Shown here: positions 1-11,036 of the stretch, piece by piece | Position numbering within the stretch: the stretch's first letter is position 1 | Layout: every line of letters begins with the position of its first letter | NCBI RefSeq assembly: GCF_003945595.2 | Contig: NW_024104118.1 | Span: forward strand, 1,178,001 to 1,242,000 | Direction of reading: 5' to 3' | From: Pipra filicauda | Lineage: Eukaryota; Chordata; Aves; Passeriformes; Pipridae | DNA length: 64,000 nucleotides | Program-made: the position numbers and the translations under genes | Notes under the pieces: model-generated | Told to the model about the DNA's origin: nothing | Database searches by the model: none | The model's input: only the letters and a program-made list of their open reading frames with translations

Positions 1-175
1 CAAATACACACGGGGCAGACTGAAATAATGAGCTCAGTTCCAGGAAACAGAATTATACTAACACAGTCAAATGTTACTCTGAATCTGTAGGTATGAAAAG
101 CTGAAAATAAAGGTGCACCCAAATCAAAAGCTTTTGTTAGCTCCCTCTTTCATGCCCCCTCCCTTTGTTCCTTAC

Positions 176-272
176 TTGGGTCTCTTCTGTAATCACCAAG
201 GAATTCGTCCAGGCTGACAAATCCATCACCATCTTTATCATGTTCTTCTAAAGCCTCCTGAATGACAAAGTC
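176..272 (-). CDS. RCN2: RCN2 exon 5: fourth EF-hand
   Basis: This exon has 97 nt: 32 codons plus one base, [15 protein letters not shown] through LGDYRRDP. The canonical loop [12 protein letters not shown] (residues 189-200) is intact. The acceptor is GTACAAAAG|GACTTT and the donor CCCAA|GTAAGG. The next exon, expected to begin near NEDPEW by analogy with human, is not in the window: only 175 bp remain to its left and none of it reads like that exon. Confidence 0.95.
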
Positions 273-3200
273 CTTTTGTACACATACAAAGAGCAAAATT
301 AGCAACTCATAATCAAGAGAAACAGCACTGAATCATTTTAGAGCAATAAGGAATTCTTTAAAGGAAAGACTCCCTCATTTCAAATCTCCTTTCCTGTTTT
401 ATGTAGGCTGGTGCAGTAACTGCTTCCTGAGCAATAAAACAGATCTGCTCTTAGGAGTTTAGAATGTCAGGTTTCATGAAAACCAAATCTGAAAGGTGTC
501 CATAGAGCTGGAATCCTTCAACATAATTCAAAACTAAAAAAGCAGCTGAGAAATATGAATATGCACAAAGCTCTATCATCTCATTTTCACTTTTCTTTTT
601 TCATGTGATGGATTCACTAATTTGCATTTTTGCAACTTAATTGAACAGTTATAATTGGTTTGTCTTTCGTCCTGTGTTTCCCAGTGAAGCCAGTGAGCCC
701 ATCCTGTATTTCTGCCTTCCCTTGTTTGTCCACAACTCTGTGCTGTGTACACACAAACAAAGGCTGCTTACAGATCACTCCTCCTGGAAGCTGGCTCTGG
801 CACCAGAGAGCTAAAACTGAAAGCTAAAATCTCACTGATGTATTCCCACCCTAACAGGGTTGAGAGGTGGCTATGTCAGTCCAATTCCAAAAGTTTGGGA
901 CAGCTGTGAAACAGCTTCAAAGAACATTTCAAAGAAGAGCACTGATCTCCTGCTCCAGCTCCTGACCTCCAGCACCGGATCCTCAACACACCACCTGATT
1001 CTTAATTTGGGCTGTACAAGCAGTGTCCAAAACTGCTCCACAGCCCACTTCCTGTGGGACTGGGGCCAGGGCATGAATAAAAAAGGTGCTGCATCTACAG
1101 CCAGAGGCTGAGACAGACACTGGCAGGATCTCACCGTCATGTACTCCACCTCCTCGGGGTGCTCGAAGGCCACGTACTCCTCCACGTTCAGGGCAGGAAC
1201 CTCATCTCGATTGGCTTTCTCAAAACGCTTTTTCTCCTTTAAATGAAGCTTAGAAAATAGATTTAGTTAGAGCCCTTAATGAAAAGGAACAACAACATTA
1301 TAGCAGTTGGCTATAAGCTCATTAGATTATTAATTGTTTCACGTTACCTACTCATATTGTACTGATGTTATACCTTCACTAAAAAAGAGCTAATTGAGAG
1401 CAATGAGAACAACACTTTTAATTGAGGTTTTATTCTAAGAATTGCATAAAACCCTCTTTGTTTTCTTTTCTAATTTAAGGAACCATTTAAAACATACTCT
1501 TAGCCAAGGCTTCAGAAACACAAAAGGGAGATAATGAAAAGACCAACAAATCTTATTTCCATACATGCACCTCTTCTAAAAGTCCCCAATTCCCAAAGTA
1601 ACCAAGTGGAGTACAATGTTTATAATTAATGGCAGCCACTGCAAATTCCAAAATTGACATTTTAAGAACATTTAACCTTCTGAATCTATATCTTACTTAT
1701 ATCAAGGGCTGTCTGTAGTTCACAGAAGGTCTTGAAATATCACATGTGTAAAATGTCTTTTCTGAAGCCATTTTAAAGGCTGAAGGATTTGCCAGATTCC
1801 TTTATTACAAGACTGCTGTCCACTACACCTGAGAATTTCAAAGGAAAGTCACTTCTCTAACCCGTTTTAAGTACATATATTAGCATGTCTTTAAAAAAGA
1901 AATGATATCCACAACAATCAGGCAAGTTCTTATTCCTGAATGTCTGCACTTCCTATTTCTGTATGCCAAATTTGAAAAAATTTCCTTTTTTGCCTCACTT
2001 CATTTTATACAGTCACTTTAGACAAAATACAGACCCCCACCATTAAAAACTGATCTCTGCTCCAACTGCACGTGACATGAACTAGAATGACCTTGGAATC
2101 CCATCATTAAGTGTGTTGTGCTATCAGTGTGACTGATCTGGGTGAGGGAGCAGCCAGAAAATCATAGATCTTAAATGCTTTAAAAAATAACCATTTGAAA
2201 TTGCACTTCTCATTTATATCCTGTCTACTGACACCTCTCTCGAAATGAGGCTAACCTGAAAAACACAGAGAGTAACATGTAACAAATGAAGGATAAGATC
2301 CTAAATATTCTTCAAAATAGTTTAATTTTCTTAGAGAGAAGCTGACCTTCACTGAGGGTTTAACCAGGAAGGCAGTTCAGAAGGACTGGCTACAGAAAGT
2401 ACTAGACTGCAACATAAACTTGCCCTTGTCACTGGAAAACCAGGGACAGTCTGGTTTTCCAGTGATTTTTGGGAAGTGATGAACAAGGCTGCCACCCTCT
2501 GGTAAACTCCTGTGGTTTACTCGATGTCAATTCTAAATCAACACCCATTCTTACTCTTCCCTTTTGATCAGAGCAGGCCCACTAATTCCCAAATGTAAGG
2601 AAAATGCTGAGGATGGCTGATTTATGGTACTTGTACAATGCTGCTCATTGTTGAAGAAGTCGTCAAGGACAACCCAGCAGGCAGTCAAGTCACACCATTA
2701 ACTAAGCAACCAGTTTTAACTCAGCTTGTGTATCTATAGTTCTGTTTAGATCTGTGGGGGCAATATCTCAAACATGGGATCAGTATTTTGACTGGCAGTT
2801 CCATTGAAAATCTTGTTTTATTTAAAAGCTATGGAATTATTCAGTTAGGTTAAGGTTTACAGCTTGTTTCCTCAGTGTGTAAAATCCTCTCCCCACGATT
2901 TTAGTTTCACTTCTGTCAACATCCTATATTATCTACCTCTATTTTACTAACAGCATAAAAAGCAATCCTCACAGAAAAAACAGCTCAGGCCAGAATAGTC
3001 TAAACACTCATTTATTCTCTTTTTGGGAAACATTTACATGTACTTATAAATGTGTAACTTGAAAGGAAAGTTTTGCTATGTGGTGGTGAACCTCTCCTCC
3101 CCTGCCTTTCTTGCCTCTCTCCTTTCCTCTTTCATGCATCTGCTTTCACAGATGAGACTAACTCATAACTTCTGTGTTTAGACATCCATTTCTAGCTACA

Positions 3201-6200
3201 GGAGTTTCATTATTAACTGTCTGAATTGCTATTGCTTTCTCTGTGGGTCTCTAATGGACAGGCACTGTTACAGCAGGCTACACTGATAGCCCACACTGAG
3301 TGCTTGAGCAGCAACCAAAACAGTGGCTAGAACAGTGCAGTAAAGGGGTTAAAGAGTTTCCTTCTCCTCCACCAGCAGTGGTCCTGGCCCCTGCTGAGGG
3401 CAGGACACTGCCAGGCTGCAGACCAACCCAGTGGATTGGAACCTTGTTTTAAGGCGATGGCTGGAGACTGGGCTCTGTCATAAAAGGACTGTTGACAGAC
3501 TTAAACTCCACTCAGCCAGCAAAACACACTCAGGGGGTACCATTTCATTGTGTCTTAATTTTGTTGGTAGCAGCTTTGATACTCCATTACTTTCCTTTAA
3601 TTACTCCCCCATCTCAGATAGCAGAAAGTGTTAAAACATATGCCAGCTGCTCTGCTTCCTCTACCCATCTTGTTCCGTCACAATAAACAAAAATTGCTGC
3701 CTTTTGCCAACAGTCACAGAAACTGCTGCTGAAACATTTTACCTGTCGAAATGATTCTTCTTCTTGATCCTCCAGGACAGTGTTCTCATCAAAATCAATT
3801 ACACGATCGTACATTTGCAAATTGTACTCCTTCCACGACACCAATCCGTCACCATCTTTGTCATAGTCACTGAAGTGTTGCTTGGCTTCTTGTGTAACAT
3901 AATGCTTAAAAGACTGCTGTATCCAGGAGCTCAGCTCATCTGTGGAAAGCATTAAAAATATAACAAAATAAACCAGAGTAATCTGCACTGTGAAAACTGG
4001 AAAGATACCACAGCTCTATTCCACCTGGATTACACTCTGCAGTTGGGATGTAAGCATGGAGGTAAGAGGTTTTAGTTAAAGCAAACCAATCTGTCTCCTC
4101 CATGCTCAGGCTTTTTCCAAGTTAACTGAGTGAGGACACAGATCACAGCAGCAGACTTCTGGGTCTTTTTTGTAATGATTACGTGGCCACATCTGAAGCA
4201 AATCAACACTATGGCATCCTTTTTTCCCCTTTTCTTTACGAAAATGATGCTGAATATGGCTTAGACAGACAGCTCTAAGTGTAATTTGGTACCCCAAAAA
4301 ACCATTGTTCTCATCAGTCTGGGGTTTCTTTTGAAAAATCCACAAACTGAAATAAAACTCAATTTACTGCCATTGCCTTAATTACCCAAAATAAAATATT
4401 AACAGCTATTTTCCCTTTACCTGGGGCTGAAATCAAGCCTTACATAGTTTGGAAAGGCTTTTAAGCTGCTTGTTTTAATAGAAATGTGGCTAAAAGAAAT
4501 AAAACTTAATACACCAATGAATTGACACAAATACATTAAAGTTACTTTATTTCAAGAAGACTGGGAGAACAGATTCTCTCAGTATCTCTCAGTTATTTTC
4601 AGGTGCCCAGAAGGGAAAGACATCTTACTCTGCATTGCAAAAATTACATATCTAAATCAACTCAACTGAAATCCTGCCCTGAAGATTCACGATGACTAAT
4701 AAAAAAGTCCTATAAAAATTACTACTTTGATGCAGAAAAATCTTACAGCATTCTTTAAATACTAAAGTATCTTATCCTGTCATTCTTGGCAGAAGCATCA
4801 ATACAACTTCACTAGATTTAAATCTCTTTGAAAAGCAGCAAGAGATTTTTAAAAACACATTTTGAATACTGTACTTGTATTAGCAAAGGAACCAGGTTTG
4901 TAACAGATTCTGTGAGTTGACTGAAGGTGCAGAGGTGTGTGGGCACCAAGGCTTGTGCACAGCCCAGCACTGCCTTACAAGAAACTGCAACATCATTTCT
5001 TAAAGATGGGCAACGTGTGATTTATGGTTTAGGACCCAGCATTTAAGGCATCAGGCACAGCCATCTGGACACATAATGTCCAGTGCCATTAATCAGAAAT
5101 ATTTATTGCTCATCTTCTCTCACTGTCAGCTTCCAAATGGAGGCACCATTAATATGGAAAAAGTTCTCAAGAAGAATTTTGCAGTACTGAGAAACAACTG
5201 AGCTGAAAAAAAATCAGTACCATAAGTTTCTTAGTGTTAAAACACATTCCACTGTGAGTTTTCCTTTGGGAAGTGAGAGCAATTCAAGTCTTCATTAGAC
5301 TGAGAACCAGATGCAATATATGGCATAAGGATGGAGTATGGGTGGAATTCCTACACTTTAAATAGACTTTTCCCCTGTAGCCTTAACACTGTGAGCTGCC
5401 TGTTCTGTATCCCAGGGATTAGCCCTCCTGCCAAAGCTACAGACCGTCTCAGCTCTACACAGTCCATGCAGACACACTGAAATAAGGGTGCAGGTCATTA
5501 AATTCAGCATATAAAGTGAAAGACATTCAAGAGAGATGGTTGATCTTGTCTTTAAAACCATATTTTGTCCTCTCACCTAGAAAGCTTCCCACATGTTTTG
5601 CTTAATTTTAATGAAATATTACTGCTCTGGCGTTTGAACAAGGATTCTGTTTACTTTGTGTTTGCACACGAGAGACTTTACTTGTCAAAATCACAGCAAA
5701 CCAACAAAAATTAGTTTTAAAATTAAGAGTGTCGTGATGATGTACTGAAAGGAAGGGCCTGAGTTCACCATGAGGTTCATAAGTTTGACTGATAAAAACC
5801 AGTCTGGGAGGAGCCATTTGTGACTGTGTTGTGATGAACTATGATCTCTCCATGTCACTTTGTGTCACTAGGTACTGAGGTGCACCTATGTGGTATTATG
5901 GCTGCAATACCTTCTTTGCATCTTAAACTTGCTCTGAGTGGCACAAAGAGGATTACAAACACAGAAATCCATTTGATTCCAAGTAGCTTTAGGCGTGCAA
6001 AGGTGGTACCCGCAACTTGGTACTGCTCTTACCCACACTAACTCTTCTTGGCCCCAGTTATTCCCCCACGGAATCGCAGCATGGGCCAGGTTGGAAGGGA
6101 CCACAGTGGCTCATCTGGTCCAACCCACCCGCTCAAGCGGGGTCGTGCCCTGCACATGGAACAGGATTGCGTCCAGACGGTTCGGGAATATCTCCAGTGA

Positions 6201-6907
6201 GGGAGACTCCACACCCTCTCTGGGCAACCTGTTCCAGTGCTCTGTCGCTGCACAGGAAAGAAATTCCTCCTCATGTACAGTTGGAACTTCCTGGGCAGCA
6301 GTTTCTGCCCGTTCCTCTTGTCCCAGGGGTTGGCACCGCCGAGCAGAGCCTGGTCCATCTCGACACTCCCCCTTCGGGGATTCACACACATTAGTGAGGC
6401 CCCTCTCAGTCGCGTGTTCTCGAGTCGAACACAAACCTCAGGGACTCAGACACCCTCTGTGGGAGCCTGTCGGTGTTTCTAACGCGCCGTGCAAGGGGCC
6501 GTGCTGTTTCCCACGGGGATTCTCCCCAGCGCGGGAGCCGCGGGCACAGCGCGCCTTCCCCCCCGGCCCCCCGCCGTTACCCTCGCTGAGCAGCCCGTCC
6601 GCGTCCGCGTCGATCCTCCTCACGATGCTCCTCAGCCGCCGCTGCTGCTCCTCGGGGCTGAGCCGCGCGTACTCCTCCGCCTCCTCCTGCGGCACAACAA
6701 CGCGCCGGGTCAGGGCCCTGCCGGCCCTGCCCTGCCCGGCCCGGGGAGCGCCCGCCCCGCGGCCCCGCCGGAGCCCGCCCGCCCCCGGCCCACCTGCCCT
6801 CCGAGCAGCGCCTCCCGGTCGTACTCGGCGCGGTGCTGCTCGTTCGCCGCGCCCGGGGCCACCGCCAGGGCCAGGGCCAGGCCCAGCGCCAGCAGCAGCG
6901 GCCGCAT
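176..6907 (-). CDS. RCN2: RCN2 (reticulocalbin-2), 5' part of the gene, five coding exons
   Basis: This is an ER-lumen calcium-binding protein of the CREC family (reticulocalbin/calumenin). The exons join in frame as 6794-6907, 6581-6686, 3743-3939, 1135-1248 and 176-272, giving about 210 residues of a family product usually near 317. The first 21 residues form a signal peptide: MRP, then a Leu/Ala-rich core, ending PGAA. EF-hand loops are visible at residues 64-75, 100-111 and 189-200, with a degenerate third hand near 151-162. The stretch [12 protein letters not shown] and the block [11 protein letters not shown] are diagnostic for RCN2 as I know the human protein. All junctions are GT-AG. 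The remaining exons, with the later EF-hands and the C-terminal ER-retrieval tetrapeptide, lie left of position 1. The gene is divergent from SCAPER, as in human 15q24. Identification is near certain. Confidence 0.96.
273..1134 (-). other. RCN2: RCN2 intron 4
   Basis: This is intronic sequence between exons 4 and 5. I see no repeat, second gene or RNA in it. Two overlapping ORFs at its right end are the readthrough of exon 4 and its complement. Confidence 0.85.
1135..1248 (-). CDS. RCN2: RCN2 exon 4: degenerate third EF-hand
   Basis: This exon has 114 nt and 38 codons, from [15 protein letters not shown] to [11 protein letters not shown]. The acceptor is TTTTCTAAG|CTTC and the donor ATGACG|GTGAGA. 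The loop at about residues 151-162 lacks the usual Asp ligands at positions 1 and 3 but keeps the final Glu. It is probably weak or silent for calcium, as in the human protein, where the same loop is also poor. Confidence 0.95.
1249..3742 (-). other. RCN2: RCN2 intron 3
   Basis: This is AT-rich intron between exons 3 and 4. It holds a perfect 15-bp inverted repeat with a 7-nt loop at 2429-2465. No transposon family was recognised. Confidence 0.85.
2429..2465. repeat. Perfect 15-bp inverted repeat, 7-nt loop
   Basis: The left arm TCACTGGAAAACCAG (2429-2443) is the exact reverse complement of the right arm CTGGTTTTCCAGTGA (2451-2465). The spacer is GGACAGT. The stem is too short for a miRNA precursor. 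It could be the scar of a template-switch mutation or the core of an unknown hairpin element. Confidence 0.9.
3743..3939 (-). CDS. RCN2: RCN2 exon 3: second EF-hand
   Basis: The acceptor is TTTCCACAG|ATGAGCTGAGC and the donor CGACAG|GTAAAA. The exon has 197 nt: two bases completing D74, then 65 codons. It contains [13 protein letters not shown] and the canonical loop [12 protein letters not shown] (residues 100-111), followed by the RCN2-typical [14 protein letters not shown]. Compared with the human protein as I recall it, the second loop here is more canonical (human has DKNSDDTVTWDE). Confidence 0.95.
3940..6580 (-). other. RCN2: RCN2 intron 2
   Basis: This intron is mostly AT-rich and turns GC-rich after about 6040. 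It contains one CR1 fragment (about 6071-6478) next to exon 2. No other feature was recognised; the long ORFs near 5995-6580 are GC-rich shadows of the CR1 and of RCN2. Confidence 0.8.
6071..6478 (-). mobile_element. CR1 LINE 3' fragment in RCN2 intron 2
   Basis: Read on the plus strand it starts with a CR1 3' end in reverse: GGTTGGAAGGGACCACAG, then CATCTGGTCCAACCC. It continues through GGGCAACCTGTTCCAGTGC and the AAGAAATTCCTCCTCATGT block. CR1 is the main avian non-LTR retrotransposon and its copies are usually 5'-truncated. This copy has the same orientation as RCN2 and is moderately diverged. Its inner boundary near 6478 is approximate. Confidence 0.85.
6581..6686 (-). CDS. RCN2: RCN2 exon 2: first EF-hand
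   Basis: The exon holds 35 codons plus one base, from [15 protein letters not shown] to the loop [10 protein letters not shown], which exon 3 completes with DE. Calcium-ligand positions D64, D66, D68 and E75 are intact. The acceptor GCCGCAG|GAGGAG lies only 107 bp downstream of the exon 1 donor, a very short GC-rich intron. The donor is GAGG|GTAACG, and the split codon GAT (D74) forms with exon 3. Confidence 0.93.
6794..6907 (-). CDS. RCN2: RCN2 exon 1: start codon and signal peptide
   Basis: This exon encodes 38 residues. The start ATG (complement of 6905-6907) is followed by a hydrophobic Leu/Ala core ending PGAA, a plausible signal-peptidase site. The exon then runs into [11 protein letters not shown], which matches the family sequence before the first EF-hand. 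The donor is CAG|GTGGGC in phase 0. The exon is GC-rich and sits in a CpG island. The N-terminus is about ten residues shorter than the human one, all before the DYDREALLG block, a part that varies in this family. Confidence 0.93.
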
Positions 6908-7110
6908 CGCGCCGCCCGCCCAGAGCGACCCGCGGCGAGGGGCGGGGAGAGGGGCCGGGGGCGGGCGGGGGGCGCGGCGGAGGGTCGGGCCCGCGGGCGG
7001 AGGGTCGGGCCCGCGGGCGGAGGGTCGGGCCGGCGGCGGGGTCTGGGCGGGTCGGCAGCGAGAGCGTTCGCGTTCCTCTGTCTCCTGCCCTGCCCGCGGA
7101 AGGCACCAAA
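6908..7110 (-). promoter_or_regulatory. RCN2: RCN2 CpG-island promoter region
   Basis: This GC- and CpG-dense sequence lies directly upstream of the RCN2 start codon, with several GGGCGG/GGGGCGG Sp1-type boxes and no TATA box. The transcription start is probably within roughly 6920-7060, but no sequence mark fixes it. I saw no CCAAT-N9-CCACG ER-stress element on either strand. The CpG island continues into exons 1 and 2. Confidence 0.7.
6976..7035. repeat. Three tandem copies of a 20-bp GC-rich unit in the RCN2 promoter
   Basis: The unit GGCGGAGGGTCGGGCCCGCG occurs exactly at 6976-6995 and 6996-7015. A third copy, changed only near its end, is at 7016-7035. Each copy brings a GGCGGAGGG Sp1/MAZ-like motif, so copy number could affect RCN2 promoter strength. 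Confidence 0.9.
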
Positions 7111-7185
7111 TACCGCCCGGATAGTACTGACAGTTTTCCAACTTCTGATCATCACAGAAGCCTGGCAGACGGAAGTCACTGTTAC

Positions 7186-7349
7186 CAGTGATCACGGCAC
7201 CGAGCCTGCCAGAGCTCAAGAAGCTTTTGGACAACGGCCTCAGGCACACGGTGTGACTCTTGGGGCGTCCTACACAGGGCCAGGAGTTGGAGTCGATGAT
7301 CCTGATGGGTCCCTTCCAACTCGGCATATTCCATGATTCTGTGATTCCC
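7186..7349 (+). mobile_element. CR1 LINE 3' end upstream of RCN2
   Basis: The sequence shows the young-type CR1 3' UTR: CACGGCACCGAGCCTGCCAG, GGTGTGACTCTTGGGGCGTC, CAGGGCCAGGAGTTGGAGTC, then GTCCCTTCCAACTC and a terminal ATTCCATGATTCTGTGATTC. It is 5'-truncated to about 160 bp and lies within about 80-150 bp of the RCN2 promoter, in the opposite orientation to RCN2. Confidence 0.88.
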
Positions 7350-9699
7350 AGAAGTTCAGGCAAACATCCACAAACCCTGCAAGAGGGGAGGATCAGGAAA
7401 CAAGCCCTGTGAAAGTTTTATACGAAAAGAGAAAGAGCACTTGTCGTGCTTGAGGGCCCAACTCACAAAGAACACTTCTAAGGGAAAAAGAAAAGGAAGC
7501 AACGCTTCATAAGAGGTGGATCGATACAAATTTTAATAACTGTTCAACACAGATAATAGAAAGCTGTAAAATAAATTTAACCTCATTGACCACTCAGACA
7601 AACTGAAAATACATCGGGTAAATGAGAGGCCTCCCCGGGAATATCATTCCTATCAGCTGTCACATGAAATTGGAATTGCTCTGATCCCAACCCCACTGAG
7701 GTCAAATTAATGATTCTTAGTGGATTTAGATTTATGTAGGACCATCGTTAGATTTGTTATTTCTCCTTTCAATACTAGTGCATTTTCAAAGCTCCTCTTT
7801 CAACCAGAAAGAAGTGAGATTAACCCACCTGGGCTTCCATGAACACAATAGTTTGAGCAGAGCCCCCAGTTGGTGGAGGTTGCCTGCTGTGCTGTCTGGT
7901 CCCTTCCGTTGTGACAGCATTGTACTGCTCCCTGGTTCACCTCCAATTCTATTAACTGTGAAGAGCTACGACAGTTCATTTTGAAGATCCAAGAGTAAAA
8001 TATTGCCATAAATCAGTAAACGTGTTATTGCAATTTCCTGCCCGTATAAGAAATGTCTTTCCATTAAAAAATCTAATAGTGAGTTAAGTCTAGTACCCGT
8101 TATTGGTTTAAATGTCAAATTTCCCACCAGTATTTATATAAATCACATATACAAAATGTGAATTGCCCTACTGCTTGTGGCGTGTGTAGCCAAAGCAAAT
8201 CCTGTAAGCAATCAAAACAGAAATAAGATTTGATTCATTTCTGAAGTAGCACTGAAGATACTTTGTCTTCTTTTTCTAATGCACTACTAACACCCCAAAA
8301 AACCTCTTTGCTGCACATCTCAAGGGTTGACAAGTGTATCACATTATACCTTTCAGTGCCTAAACAACTGTAACAGCCTCCAAATCACAAACTCAACATA
8401 GATGTGCAAGAGCAAGTTTATTATTATGAAAGTCATATCTTCTACGTTAGGAAAAAAATCAGAATCCCAGCAAGAGGGAAAACACAGGAAATCGTATTCT
8501 TCTCTATGTCAAAATACAAGCCAGACACTTTGCAGCACACAATTAAACCAGTCATATAATAAATTCAAGATCATTCTGGTATGGATGCAGGGAACAAAAA
8601 AAAAGAGGCTCTTTTGTTCACACCATTATTTTAACCACGTGCATAACAAATGCATCACTAGTTTAAGTTAAGAGGGAGTATCACTGAAGCTATTTTTACA
8701 TTAGAATATAAGTCATGCTATATAAAACCTTTTTTATGTGATGAACTTTCTGACTTTTTTGGAAAATCCCCCCTCCCCTCAAGCCAAATTGCACGCAGTC
8801 TGCCACAAATCTGTTTGGAGCCACTCTTTTGGTCACAAAGGAATTAATGTTAGAAGGTCGTGTTCCACATGACTTCTTCTCTATGAGATCTGCAAGGGTA
8901 AATCTGGTCCTGTTAGACTGTCAGCATGAGAACAGTCATCCAGCAGCACAAAAACCAGTTTCTGAAAAGTTATTTCTTGCAAGTGGAGTTATCCATTTGG
9001 TGTTTACTGTACGTTTGTGAGATTTCTACATTTCAGTTTTATAAATCACTGCCCAACTTGAAGAACCCTTAATTTTCTTTACTTTAATGCATGTCATTTA
9101 TACACTATTAGAATAAATGTATTCACAGGAGTTTTATTTAGATAGGCTTCCATTTTTGACACATTCTCCTAAATTTGTTTTTATCCCATGTAAAAATTTT
9201 AATCTGCATACGAGACAGTTGAGCCCTAAGACCTGCATGCAAAGATTACCCTTCCATTATAAAAATTGTTGATTTTGGCATGTGGATTTGAGTAAGGGAA
9301 AAAACTGAGCAACAATTCACTTATAAAGATAATCACATTCAAATACCCCGCATTTGGATTTCAAAGTGACAGTCATTTGCTTTAGTAGTACCCAGATATG
9401 ACTTTTTGAGTGTTCTAATTGTTTCATATGACCTTGCACTAAGTGTCCTGAGGTATTTTAGACTCTGCAGACATTACCGACCTGTTTTTCTACTACTTTG
9501 CATTTAATGCCGTTATTAATATCTGAGGAAATAGGTTGTAAAAGGACACTCTTCTGATGTGGTGTCTGATTTGGCATCGAACCAGAACAGCAGGATTTGA
9601 TGGCAGGTGTGGTATCACAGCGCTCAGCTCAGCCACACACTGAGGAGGCAGCTGTGGGAACTCAGACTGATAAATAATAATCAAGCTCATTATCGACCC
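7350..9699. other. Intergenic AT-rich stretch between RCN2 and SCAPER
   Basis: No coding potential beyond short chance ORFs, and no recognisable repeat or RNA gene. It may hold regulatory DNA, but nothing in the sequence points to it. Confidence 0.7.
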
Positions 9700-10310
9700 A
9701 TGGCAGTAGAAGGGATTTGGATGGGACCTTCGTGGACCTCCTGGCTCAGCTCTCTGCTCTGATCCACGGTCAACTGATGTGGAATTTCTGAGAGATGTTG
9801 TTGCTGCTGTTGGAGACTCCAACTGAAGTGTGTATGATCTCCCAAGACGTCTATTCCCATCCTTGTAGGATTTTTAATGTTTTAGAGATGACAGCCTGAG
9901 CTGTCCAGGTTACAATTTAGGCCTCTTTCTTCTCACTATTCCTGTCATACTGAGGGAAATGGATTATTCTCTCTTTACACATTGTGCTTTTACATGCTTG
10001 AACACTCCTAGTCCTTTTGTCTTCTTTTGGCTAAATAGATTCAACTTGTCCAGTGTTTCCTCGAGAATCACATTTCCCAGGCCTCAGACCCCATGAGGAG
10101 GGCTGGCCTGTCCACAACCCCACCTTTCCTCAGGTTCAGTGCCCAAGCTGGACTCAACACCCTAAATTACAGCTCAGTGATACTCCCCAGGATTAGGACC
10201 CATTTTGCTATCTGCCTGGATTATACATACACCCCAGGTACTGCACACAGTTGTTTGCAGCTTTCCCAGCTCCCAGTGGTGGGGAAGGGTAGGACGCTGA
10301 GGGAGTGACC
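9700..10310 (-). mobile_element. Possible very old CR1-like remnant
   Basis: Scattered phrases resemble an inverted, badly decayed CR1: GGGACCTTCGTGGACCTCC, a segment like the 'lymph-tail' of CR1 near 10020-10080 (AGATTCAACTTGTCCAGTG), and CAAGCTGGACTCAACACCC. The match is too weak to fix boundaries. It may simply be diverged unique sequence. Confidence 0.25.
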
Positions 10311-10330
10311 ACCATCAGCTCAGTGGTCCC

Positions 10331-10931
10331 GTCTGGTCAACAGCGGCTGAACATGAGCCCAGGTGTGCCCAGGTGGGCAAGAAGGCCAAGGGCTTCCTGG
10401 CCTGTATCAGAAACAGGGTGGCCAGCAGGACCAAGGCAGCAACTGTCCCTCTGTACTGGGCAATGGTGAGGCCACATTTTGAATCCTGTGTTCAGTTCTG
10501 GGCCCCTCGCGATACGAAGGACATTGAACAGGTCCAGAGCAAGGCGCTAGAGCTGGGGAACGGTCTGGAGCACAAGTCCTGTGAACAGCGGCTGAGGGAG
10601 CCGGGGAGGCTCAGCCTGGAGAAGGGAAGGCTCGGGGGGGACCTTCTCACTCTCTACAGCTGCCTGAAAGGTCTCAGGAGGACACGGCCTCAAGCTGCAC
10701 AGGGGAGGTTTGGGTCGGACATTAGGAGGAATTTCTTCATAGAAAGGGTGATTAGACATTGGAATGGGCTGCCCAGGGTGGTGGTGGAGTCACTGTCCCT
10801 GAAGGCATTAAAGGAAAGACTGGATGTGGTGCTCAGTGCCACGGTCTGGTTGACAAGGCAGCGTTTGGTCACAGGTTCGACTGGATGACCTCAGAGGTCT
10901 CTCCCAACCTAACTGATTCTGTGTCTCTGTG
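10331..10931 (+). mobile_element. CR1 LINE fragment with the end of its polymerase ORF
   Basis: This stretch matches CR1 from CAGCGGCTGAACATGAGCC through AAGAAGGCCAAGGGCTTCC to the 3' end, with GACTGGATGACCTCAGAGG and a degenerate GATTCTGTG tail. The open frame 10373-10888 encodes the C-terminal part of the CR1 ORF2 protein: a [14 protein letters not shown] block, then [17 protein letters not shown]. The reverse-transcriptase core is absent, so it is a dead, 5'-truncated copy. It ends about 100 bp before the SCAPER promoter motifs. Confidence 0.92.
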
Positions 10932-11036
10932 ACGGCCCCTCAGGGCTGTCTCAGCGGCTGAGGGCAGGCCTGGCAGAGGAACCGCTCCCCTGCGGAGCTC
11001 AGGGCGACGCGGGGTCAGCGCCCTCGCTGGCGGGCC

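Noticed and set aside
2429..2465. The hairpin as a miRNA precursor
   Set aside because: A 15-bp stem with a 7-nt loop is far shorter than a usual 60-80 nt precursor and the flanks do not extend the pairing.
5995..7363. Long overlapping ORFs on both strands (up to 398 codons) around 6.0-7.3 kb
   Set aside because: They cover the CR1, the GC-rich RCN2 exons and promoter in wrong frames. Stop codons are rare in GC-rich DNA, and the real frames are the short RCN2 exons with proper splice sites.
10373..10888. 171-codon ORF on the plus strand as a gene
   Set aside because: Its product is the C-terminus of the CR1 polymerase protein within a truncated CR1 copy, not a host gene.
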